Source of the DNA: Augochlora pura
Lineage: Eukaryota; Arthropoda; Insecta; Hymenoptera; Halictidae
Reading direction: 5' to 3'
Assembly (NCBI RefSeq): GCF_028453695.1
Contig: NC_135772.1
Span: forward strand, 20,641,412 to 20,705,411
Length of the DNA stretch: 64,000 bases
Each line of letters starts with the position of its first letter. Within the stretch, counting starts at the first letter, position 1. This document shows positions 54,029 through 64,000 of the stretch, piece by piece. Below the pieces are notes generated by a model that was not told the DNA's origin, ran no database searches, and saw nothing but the letters and a program-made list of their open reading frames with translations. A program made the translations under genes and the position numbers.

Positions 54029-57000
54029 TCCTCGAAATCCGAGCGGTGCGTCAATCGTCGTTCTCGAGTGATCGCAGACTCTTCGATCCAATTACGTCGT
54101 CCGTCGACTGCAATCCAGAGCTGCCCGGTTGGTCCCGAGAAACCAAGGATCTAGCAGATCGCTCGTCAGGGCGATCCCCGCACACGAAAGGGCAAGCGAT
54201 CCACAGGCGCGGTAATTCCGTGTTGCGCAACGGACACGAAGAAAGAGGATCGAGGGCACGGCCGCGTGCAAGTGCAGCGCCGCGCTGTCTGCACCGACGA
54301 GACTGCAAGGCGGCGACTGCAGCCGGCGGCGGCGGCTGTGACGGTGGCGGCTGTGGCGGTGCACTTGTTGCAACAATGTGGCCCGGCTTATCCGCCGGCG
54401 GATAAGTCTCGCCGGTGCGATCGGTGCACGTGTGTGCGTGCGAGTACACGCGTGCACACCGGCACCTGGCCGGCTGCGCGAGATCGTGAGAATGTTCCGA
54501 GAAGAGGAGCCCTCGCGGCGCGCCGGGACCAAATCGGGGTTAAACGGCGATCGAGGCGATGCACGGAGGAGACCGGTCGCTGGGAATCGCGGACATTCCG
54601 ACGGGAAGATTCATTGGCAGCCGTGATAGATTCGATCGCGGCTCGGACTCGGAGTTGGCGGCGTGCCAGGGAATCTTCCCAAAAGTTGATTGACTCCGAC
54701 GGAACGCTGCTACGTGCAACGCTGATGATCTGCTCGATGAAAAGACGACCGGCTATTACGATAGCGACACGTAAACCTAGTTTCCATCGAGCGCGGATTC
54801 CAATTTTTAGCGGTGGAATTTAATTAATTGCGGGGAGGTAATCGCGCATGCTCCGATCGAGCGACAGATAAATTCTGAAAAATCAGAGACGGACGAGAGT
54901 TATTTCGGTGCTTATCGACGACCGAAAATGAATACCACGTTTCAGAGGGTTATTTAAATGTTCAACGTCGGTAAATACCTAATTATCAGAATCAATGTAA
55001 ATGGTTTATTCAAGGTCCGTCGTCTCCAGCGAATTTCATCGGCTCCAGATTTTTAAAATGCGCCGCGCCTGCAATTATGATTGAAACGAAACGAGGTCCT
55101 CGACATACTCGGCCACTAATTACGAGTAACTGCCGAGATCATTTTTGATTTTGGAATTTTTCCATCGCGGAACGAATTCCTCGACTTTTCTGCAACTTTC
55201 TCGGACCAGCAGTTGTCGTCTTAACGGTTATTATTAACGCGGAGGTATTAAAAGAGCAGCGATAAAAAGAGAGACTCCGCGGATTTTTATAAATGATTTC
55301 CCTTCGCGATTTGATTCGAAAGCGTCGTCCCGCGGACCACCGGAACGAGGTGGCCGTTATCCGTCGATCGGCCGACTGGAAACACGAGCCCGGCCGGCTC
55401 ATTAGTCCGCAAATTATGTTTTCCGATTGGCACGAATCGATATCGACCTCCAGCGGCGCTCGGCGTGCACGCTGCGCCCGCGGCGCCCGCGGCCCCGAAC
55501 GCCAACTATTTATCTCGGTATGCGGTAATTACGATCAATTAAATGCCGAGTCGTCGGCGCGTCGCCGATTAACCAAACTTCCTCGACCCTGTGCCCCGCA
55601 CGAAAGTTTCCGCCACCGGAAGCTGTGCCCCCCGTGTGCGCGCGACCGCGCGACCGCGCGGCATCGGACGCGCCGCGGACCGATTTCGGAAACTCTGATG
55701 GAAACCCGCGGCCCTCTCGCTCTCCACCGAAATTTCAACCTGCGATCGCAAAATTCAACTCTTCTTCCAATTTTCCAGGCTACCGTGTTCCACGGTTAAA
55801 CTGCAAAATTACTCGGTTTTACCAGCGAACGTCGCGCACGAGTTTGCAGAAGAATTTTTCGGTTTTTCGCGGACCGATATAGATTGTATTTTTTAACGAC
55901 TCGTTAGACCGCGCCAAGAGCCTAACAAAATTTTCAAGTATTCTTACTACTTCAAGATTGAAACTGCAAGTCTGCGAGAAAGATGCAACCCCGTGTTGCT
56001 CGAGACAGAAAGCTCGCGTTTCCTATCGATCAGTCGACGCTCCCTTCTGGGAGTCTCCCGAACGACGGGGCTGATCCCATAAAGTTTGGTCTGCGCGAAG
56101 TTTCGACGGGACTCTCTTCTTTGGAAAAACAATAGCTTACAATAGCTGTCGCATGCCACGCGACAGGCGAAAATTTGTTTTTCAGGCGAGCTTTTAGATA
56201 CCAGAAAACCGAACGTTTCAAGGCGACTGCATTTTATTCGGCAAAAATAAGAAATAATTTAAAATGCTCTGAAATAAAGGATCAGGCATATTTGAGACAC
56301 CCTATGTATAATTAACAGGATGTATAGAACGAGCTCGCGTCGACGATATTTATCGTCCATATTAATTTCGCTGGAAAACCGTGTCGCGAGGCGACGGATC
56401 CTCGCTCGCGCGCGGAACAAAGAGGACGATCGCTCGGTGACGGGACAATCCGCGAGTAGCTGCCTCGCGAAATCAGATTCCGGTTCACCTTTCTTGCACA
56501 CGAGTCGCGGCACCGCCCTCTCTCCTCCGTCAACCCGCGAAATTCCGCGCTCGGCTTCAAATGCTCGCAAACAATCGCGACAATGTACGCGCGTTGCCGA
56601 GCGCACCGGCGCCGCGGAGCCTGACGATCCACACGCTCGTTGCAGCGGAACGCGTCGCAACGTCGAGTGCAGCGATTACGTGCAGCGAGGTGTTTATAGG
56701 AGAGCACTGAACTCCTAGCCCGGGCACCGCTCGCACCCATGGCACCCGCCGGTTTTCAGCTTCGGCTAGCGTGTTCTCTCGCGTCCTCTGTTCTACCGGT
56801 GTCTCTGTTCTTGTCAGAGACACGCGCGCCGATATAAGCGAACCGATCTGCCTCCGCCATTGTGATATCCGAGGCTGGAGCCTTAACGATAGTGCTCTTC
56901 CTTGTTTCGTCAAGTTTCCCGTCAACCCTTTTTTTTTCCTTTACTGTCGCCGGAGTTCCCGGCGCGATGGTACTTCGCCCTCAGCCTTTTTCCTCGAGTT

Positions 57001-58910
57001 TTTCGGCGCTGGAGACTGCCGCCGGCCTCTTGGCTCACGCTGTCATAGGCTACAAATTTTTGAGACCCTTTGCCCAGGAAGCTCGCAGTTGGCCAGTTCA
57101 GCTGGTTTTTTAGTTACTTTTTATATACCAAGTAGATATAATATGATATAAAATAATTAACTGTGTATACAGTCGGTAGCGCTGAAAATCGTCCAGCAAG
57201 ATTTATATACATTTCTATAAGAAATTTTATAGTATCTTGTTCATGAAATCGTTAAATAAAGTATGTCGAATATTTCTGTACAGATTATAACAGCTATTTG
57301 TTTTTAAAAAGATATTCCACGTACGAAACTAGGAAAGATAAAATATTGATAAATTTTTGTTAATTATTTTATATCATATTTGATATTACTACTGAATTGA
57401 ATATTCGAGTACGCGCTATACTGAATAAATATTTAACTATAAAAATTAAACGGCAACGATAAATAATCGTGTATATGTATATATATATATCGCGGATGAA
57501 GATTTAATTGTCGGACACGCTTCTCCCAGCCGTTTCTCAACAGCTATCGCCCGAGTATAAATATCGGGCGAATTTCTGGCACTCTCTCTTTTCCTCGATT
57601 CACGCGCACGCGGCTTTAAATCATGCGGCATCGCGTTGTTCGGCTCTAAATCACGTGGCCGGGGCCCCCGTTGCAGAACCGAACCGCGCGCTGTCGTTCG
57701 GTTTAATCTGATTCGGTGGACACCGCGATTTATATTTTAATCAGGGAACTTCGGCCCCGCCCGGGCCGCGCCGGTAACCGGTGATTAAATCGCTCGTTCG
57801 AATTATTGCTCGACGTATTACCACCTGCTATGTCAATGCCAGCCCGCCTAAATGCCCGACACGCGCACCCGAACCGAACGTTCGACCCTACCTGCCTGAA
57901 TAGCTTGCCGGAACCTAATCATCGGTGTTTTCACTTTTCGCCGGATAAATTATTTTACAACGGTACATATCGATCATTTATATATATATAATCAATTTTG
58001 TAATATCTGTGGTATTTTTCACTGAAATATTTTTTATTATCAAGGACTACGCGCGTCGCAGATTTTATTAGATTTTTGGAACATTGCACGGATCGAAGAA
58101 TTCGAAATATTTCGTTCGTATTTCGGAGACAATTTCTCTTCGTGCTTTGCATCGTGCTTTCATTCACGGTATTTCTCTACAATTTTCGTGCATTCGAATA
58201 TCACCATTCGATAAATCACATTGTTAATCGAAAGGGGTGGTTTTATTGGGGGAATCGCAAAGTTTCGCCGTGGGCCATGAATTAATCTACATTGATGATA
58301 GCTATACGATAATATAAATCCAGGATTATTGGACATTCTGTACGATTGCAAAACACAGAATATGATTATCAACTAATATCGTTTCGTTGATGTCCGAAGC
58401 GAGATCGATATGGGTCCCCGAATTATTATTCCCTTAGCTTTTTGCGACTACTATACTTGGAACGCTATGAATATTTTTATAAACGATAGCTTTTCGTAAA
58501 TTTCAGAGATTTTAAATTACGATAATATAGCAATATAATAAAATATTTAATTCGTTACTTTTCTTCGTTCTGCGATACGTTTCGCCCTCAATTTTTTTTC
58601 CCTCTGTTTCATTAAAAAGAAACTGTGCACTAAAGGGTTAAAATCGAACATCTGTGGTACCATCGACGGTCGAATTCCAGCGGAACGGTTCGCAGATCAC
58701 GTGCAAAATTAGCGAGTTCGCATTCGCTGGACGACCACGGTTTATTTCTGTTTTGCGGGAGGATACCGCCCCCGTTACGAAACACGTTACCACCGCTAGT
58801 GTGCGTGTGCCCAGGGACGAGCCGCCGATAATCCCGATTATTTTCCTTGAGAACGCGCCCATAAATCCCGTCGCGCCGGCGTTAAAAGCCGCCGGTTCTC
58901 GCGGCAGGGA
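54029..58910. other. Noncoding stretch, no supported gene
   Basis: CpG-rich blocks alternate with AT patches at 54920-55080, 55790-55960, 57100-57480 and 57940-58640. A ggcggctgtg repeat occurs at about 54324-54360 and a (ta)n run at 57471-57491. gagacaccctatgtata lies at 56292. Frames reach 185 codons (54266-54823) but overlap others on both strands. A gtgcactaaagggttaa motif at 58625-58641 ends an AT patch. Confidence 0.55.
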
Positions 58911-58964
58911 CCTCTCTCTCCCTCTCTCCCTCTCTCTCTCCCTCTCTCTCTCTCTCTCTCCCTC
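58911..58964. repeat. CT microsatellite, imperfect
   Basis: (CT)n with ccc interruptions; longest pure run about nine units. Confidence 0.93.
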
Positions 58965-59114
58965 GGTCCCGCCGATTACCGATCGACCAGAAATTTATTT
59001 CTCCCGCGAACGGAGGACGACTTCCGGCCGAAGGCGGAACTCGGGCGTCGCGCCCCGACCCTCGCGATTTATCGCGAAACTTCCTCTTATTATTTTCCCC
59101 TCTTTCGCCGTCGG
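58965..59114. other. Noncoding stretch, nothing seen
   Basis: CpG-rich DNA between two simple repeats. Confidence 0.6.
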
Positions 59115-59140
59115 ACGCCGCCGCCGCCGCCGCCGCCACC
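59115..59140. repeat. CCG trinucleotide repeat
   Basis: About eight ccg units. Confidence 0.93.
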
Positions 59141-59356
59141 CCCGCGAGATAACGGGCCGACGTCGGCTGCACGACTTCACGCTCAATTGCGATCGCTGGT
59201 TACGACTCGTTATCGAACTCATAACACTCTTTCTCGCCCCGGGATACTCCGCGCCGCTAAATGGGTCAACGTCGATCGTTGCCCGATTAGTGGACAAATC
59301 GGTACTGTTACGACCGATTCCGACACCATAATTAGAATTAGATTCGTTCCTCTTCT
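59141..59356. other. Noncoding stretch, nothing seen
   Basis: CpG-rich passing to AT-rich; no feature. Confidence 0.6.
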
Positions 59357-59411
59357 TACTATTATTATTGTTGAAATCGTTAATATTATTATCATTATTA
59401 TTATTATCATA
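59357..59411. repeat. ATT trinucleotide repeat, imperfect
   Basis: (att)n in two runs separated by a unique stretch around gttgaaatcg. Confidence 0.88.
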
Positions 59412-59740
59412 AGAGCATGGCTTGTCATTGTATAGCTCCGTCATTCTATTATAGTCAAACACCCCAAAAATCTGCAATCTAAAATGTCACCCTCTTAACT
59501 CACCCCTCAAACTCCAATCTTCCTGTACTTTGCTGATCCCTAATGAATTCAGTTCACATTTTAATACCATTTATATCATAGATATAACTATCAAATATTA
59601 CCCGGAAAAAGGCTTCTATAAACTCAACAGAAGTTAAAAGTATTTTTAGTGACTCGAATCTCGTCGTCGCTACAAAATCATACACAATTCAGACTCTTTC
59701 AAGGTTTATTAATTCAAACGGCATGGCATAATTGTTCCGA
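59412..59740. other. AT-rich noncoding stretch, nothing seen
   Basis: No frame, repeat or structure noted. Confidence 0.6.
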
Positions 59741-59800
59741 TAATTATTTGTTACAATTATAATTATTGTGTTACAATTATAATTATTGTATAACAATTAC
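59741..59800. repeat. 20-bp tandem repeat, internally palindromic
   Basis: ttacaattataattattgt starts at 59751 and 59771, and partial units flank both sides. The inner acaattataattattgt is nearly self-complementary. Confidence 0.9.
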
Positions 59801-62800
59801 AGCAAGTATAATTGTAACTCGATAATATCGTCGCAATTGTCACTCGTAATTACTTTACGTACATCTCTCTTTGCGTTTCTGTATCGGTTACGCAACGGTC
59901 AGCTTATTACAAGGATCGGTCGACGTAATATCGGCTGGGCAGCGGACAGGCATCGAAATCGTTCGGGAAAGTGACTATACTAGAACCCGATGTGCTCTGT
60001 GTCGCCCGCGGCGCGGCAACAAACGATCGCGCGTTACCCCGAACGAACGAAAGTGATCGGCGACGAGGTGGAGGCGGTAACAATGGAATTAGCCGGTGGC
60101 CGGTTACGGTTATCGGTTTACGTCGGGAGTGGATCGGAAACGGGGGGGATCTACGGCCCGGCAATGCCGTTCACGTTGCTTTCACGGATGTCACATCTCG
60201 ATAGGCGGCGGCCGGAGGCACGCGGAATTCTATATTTGTCCGTGAAACTATTTATATACCGTGGCGCTTCGTGTGATCCATAACGCGTACTCACGGCCGC
60301 CGGGGCTCGAAGAAGAAAAAAAAAAATAATGAACGAACCGGCCGGGGTCGCAGAAGCGTTGCTCTCTCGCTCTCTCTTCATTCACGGAGAAACAACGGTC
60401 GTGGGTGTCACGTTACGGTGGTTATGCCAGTTCGCTCGAATGCCAGCGTAATCCAACGCTGACGGCATGCGCCAAAGTATTTTTGATTTCGCTGTAATAC
60501 CACTGTCCTCGGATAGGTACACCGATAATCGGTTTATCGTCGCTGGAACAGGCTGAACATGGCCACGGACTTTTCCCTCAGTTTCGAATAGTATATTCTA
60601 CCTTTTATGAGGAATGGAACAATTATATTAAAATTGTACGATTTATAAAGACAATTTTAACTCTACGAGTAATTTTTAATACTCGACAAGGTGTTAATAT
60701 TACGACGATTAAAAAATTATCGCTAAGCTGCGAGTAGAATTTTTTTAAAATAACGATCACCCTAATACGATCGAGGGTCCAATAAGCACTTCCATACCAA
60801 ACGCCTATCTTGCTTCCATCTGCTCAATTAGTATAATAAGTTGGAATGCACCGCCGTGATTAATGTCTTGATTAAAATAAACGCGCCGGCAAACAACGTA
60901 ATTTATCGAAGCACCGGCCGGGATGGAGCCCGCAAAGTTTGTAGAATTCTAAATCGGGAAACCGGTGATTCGATCATGGTTGGGTTTAGTGTTAACGACG
61001 AATTATTTCGCGCAGGGTATTGATTAATTTTACGAGCCCGGCCGTAAATCTCGTTTACGATCCACCGAGAATCCGCGCGGTCCCGACTCCGTTTTCATTA
61101 TGGTATATTCCGTCCCGCGTTCCGTGCTTATTCGCAATTAGAACGCGTCATTAGAATGCCTCTATAAACGTGTTATCGTCGAGCACGGGAACAGAACGCC
61201 GGGCGGATCTTCGAAACGCCATAGATATCGGATCGATCTCGACGTTCCTTCTTTGGTCACGGCGAGATTCGTTGCTCTTTTACGGACAGTCTACCGTCGT
61301 CGAGACAGATCCTGCAATCGTCGAGTATTTTTTTAAAGCCGACCGCCGATCCAGCAATTTGAACGATTACGTCCAATCGTGGCGATGCATTCGGTGAAAC
61401 GAAAATTGAGAAATTACAGATCTTGCATCTTGCAGATCCTTCGGTTACACTTTAAACTTCTCTTAGCAATCTTTAGAACAACTGAAATGCTTCTACACCA
61501 CGATTAAAGGGCCATCATTTTTGATACAGCCACTATTATCGCGAGCAAAAAATTATTCCGCATTCTCCGAAGATTGCAGAACGTGAACAAAAAAGTTTTC
61601 AGTCGACAGATGCATAGATTCCTTCTCAAAAAATTCCCGAAGCTCGCAGTCTTTCCTATCGTGAACACTTCGCTATCGTGAATTTCTGAAAAATGTTGTT
61701 CCGGTTAAACTAACATAACGTTGGAGGCAACTATAGTCTTTCCTCTTTAAACCTTCCCGAATCCATGGGACAAAGTTTCAAGTTGCTATTTCCAGAGGTT
61801 CGATTCGAATTGTTGAAGGCGCGAACTTCCGACCGACAGGTTCTTCTCCGTGAGATTGCGACTCGCTGTCCGTGGATATTGGCGGAAGTAGGCGCGGGAC
61901 AGTGGCGAGGGATATTTTAATAAAAATGCTGGAGATCGACGTATTCGACGTGGTGGAGAGGAGGAGAGAGCCAATCGGGCGAGAGCCCAGCCGGTTCGGA
62001 TCTTATATCTTGACGCAGCCGCTGCTCCTGACGGTCCTTGTTCGCCGCGAGGAAGAGGATGTACCCCCGTGATCCATTTATCACTGACCCGGCCAGGAGA
62101 GGAGCCGGCCGGAAGCACAAAGCCACGAATAGCGGGGCCTGTCAGTGTTCTCGGTGCGGTCCCGGGGCCGGCCGAATGACTTAATTACTAGCCGAATTTC
62201 ATGACGGCTACTCATACGGCGGAATGGAAGTTCGGTGATTAATGGCCGTGTGCCACGGCTAATAGAAACTTCGTTATTGTGTATCGGTTAACTTCGTCTC
62301 CGCGGCCGTGTACGCGTCGCGGTGTTTTATCGCCGCCGCGAATTTCCAAGCGCTCGACGAATATCATTTCGATCCGACAGTCATACAATTTCTGCCTTTC
62401 TATTGCCTCTGCAGTGCCAACCGCGTTCATTTCGCTCGACTTTCAAACATTTAAAAATTAAATCATCGCGATCCCAGAGTTCAGTTCTCTGACAGAACGA
62501 GGCAATTTTTATTTGCGTGCATTCACTTCCTTCGGGATTTACAAAATTACAGTATTGTAAAAAATTAAAGTAATATAAAATTATAGTACTGTTTTATATA
62601 CTCCCTTAAACGTCCCATATTTCATGCTCAAAATCTGCTGCTAATCGAGCTGGCCGATCTCTTCGGGCACCCCGCGAACTTCCAGGCGGCGAACCGTGGT
62701 TCGACCGCGGAACAGCTTCGCGGAGGAGGACAGCTCTCGCCGGAACAGTCGGGACACTTTAACGCCGCTTTCCCGCGACGCGAAAGGTGTCACCTCTTTC

Positions 62801-64000
62801 CGCGAGTGTTTGACTTTTCCATTAACGCCGTCCCAGGTGACGACACACCGCCGACGACGACTTTGATGTATGTACACCGGGGCGTATTAATTAGCGGAAC
62901 CGGGAGAACCTTACTCGCCCGAGCTTTGTGTTCTCCGCGGATACGTCTGGCTCGCAGATTTTCCCTCGGCTCGCCCTCCCCACCGCCAGCACCCCCGCCG
63001 CTAATTAACCCGTACACCAGTTATATTTGATTTGCCTCGCTACTCGACTTTTCAGACTTGTAAACCGCGCCGGCACGATGCTGCGCGCGGGCGCGCGCGC
63101 CGCGGGCTTCTTTCGATTGCTAATTAATTTCGCCGTAAATGTGTCGCGACTTTTTGTACGCGGTTTTCATCCAAATTTTCTCGAGACCTTTATTCGCGTT
63201 CTCAACTATTTCAAAAAATTATTCGACACTTTTTGGATGCTGTTTTTCTTTTTTTTTTCTATTTGTCGAGTGGAAATTGTATCGAGGGATGCTCGTTGCC
63301 GCGGTTATCGAACCTACTCAGCGAAGGGTTATTTATGAATTAAATTGCTGATTTTTGTGCGACGATCTGGATTATTATAATTACGAGGGCGATCTGTCTG
63401 CTCCCGATTTGAAGACTCAAAGGAAAATTGGGAAACTGGAGTTTTGAATAGAGAGCGAGTTGTTTAACTCGTTCACCTACTGTAGCGTCCATTCACCTGC
63501 TTCGTAGACTACACGTTGCTAAAATAATAACGCCAATTAACCGTGCGCGGACCGGTCCCTTGACAAAAATATTTCCAAATTGAAAATAAAATTTTACAAA
63601 TTGAAAATAAATTTTATTTTTAGCGGCGCACATTGCAGGTGGAGAATCACGAAAGACATTGGTATTCCCGTGGCTGGCCGCAGTGAAAATCACGGCGTTG
63701 AGAACCGCGCTGGATATTATGCCCCACCTAATCTTCGAGATTTTTGTAATGGGCGTGGTCTCGCTACCCTTTTTGGTGCCGTAAAACGGTCCCCGGGGCA
63801 GCCAAAGGTGCCGACGTGTCATTAACGGGCGGCCAGAAATCGCGCGATCGCGCGGCGCGGAACCATCGAGCCGCCTCTCTCGGCCGTGGTAGTTTCACAG
63901 TGACCCATAAGTCATGCGGCTGTCCGCGTTTCGCCCGCGAGTATTGTAATTATCAGGTTCGCGGACACTGGAAACCACCGTGCCATATAATTAATTCAAC
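59801..64000. other. Noncoding stretch, no gene seen
   Basis: CpG-rich DNA with AT patches at 60560-60860, 61390-61780, 62440-62650 and 63040-63420. About 60830-61170 mixes TAAT/ATTA words with CpG words and lacks simple repeats. An A-run lies at about 60317-60327 and a T-run at about 63243-63258. A gcgaagggtta motif is at 63321. Frames are at most 110 codons, unrecognised. The window ends inside this stretch. Confidence 0.6.

Noticed and set aside
58654..59331. 225-codon plus frame, longest in the window
   Set aside because: Starts at GTG, contains no ATG, and runs through CT and CCG repeats that give Ser-Leu and Arg runs; no domain.
1..64000. tRNA genes
   Set aside because: Looked for the GGTTCGAATCC-type B box on both strands by eye and found no copy with a matching A box.
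1..64000. CRISPR array or bacterial gene cluster
   Set aside because: No evenly spaced repeat-spacer structure and no compact operon-like frames; composition and repeats are insect-like.

Overview
The window reads as nuclear DNA from an insect, most likely an aculeate hymenopteran (bee, ant or wasp). That is inferred from four things: CpG is abundant rather than depleted, CpG-rich blocks alternate with AT-rich patches about every kilobase, GA/CT microsatellites are frequent, and compact bacterial-style gene packing is absent. Species and locus cannot be named from the sequence. Three N characters (51404, 51457, 51482) show it is draft-assembly sequence.

I find no protein-coding gene, rRNA, tRNA, CRISPR array or intact transposon that I can support. 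The longest open frames start with GTG, TTG or CTG, overlap frames on the other strand, match no family I recognise, and sit in CpG-rich DNA where stop codons are rare. The window is best described as intergenic or long-intron DNA. Four strong consensus or near-consensus signals hint at untranslated exons or transcription units nearby (splice donors at 38089, 40771 and 44694, and an ATG frame on the minus strand at 47147-47719), but none makes a gene model.

Layout. 1-11 kb: CpG-rich DNA with AT patches, an eroded tandem array at 3.3-4.4 kb, and a 19-C run at 9.8 kb. 11-19 kb: a 40-bp minisatellite with a 10-bp inner period (11381-11500), a GA tract, eroded AT repeats, and a sequence starting TTAA-CCCTTTGC (16987) that resembles a piggyBac-like terminus. 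19-31 kb: a 164-bp foldback (19031-19194), G-rich tracts and an unexpectedly open frame in AT-rich DNA (27400-27912). 31-38 kb: a 140-bp element with inverted termini (31799-31938) and a GTC repeat. 39-41 kb: a dense repeat cluster, with a duplicated ~170-bp segment flanking a long eroded ~22-bp array. 43-49 kb: G-quadruplex candidates, CGG and CCGGG repeats, hairpins and a 186-bp GA-rich block. 50-54 kb: a foldback, a 186-bp satellite (2.2 copies) and a second duplicated repeat related to the 31.8-kb element. 54-64 kb: CpG-rich DNA with AT patches and simple repeats.

I saw no convincing new multi-gene system. The most interesting signals are structural: the two foldbacks, the shared repeat family at 31.8 and 53.7 kb, the AAAGGGTTAA / TTAACCCTTT motifs at the edges of AT patches, the duplicated module at 39.4/40.6 kb, and the 186-bp satellite whose period keeps a reading frame open. 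Composition statements are by eye; no statistics were computed.
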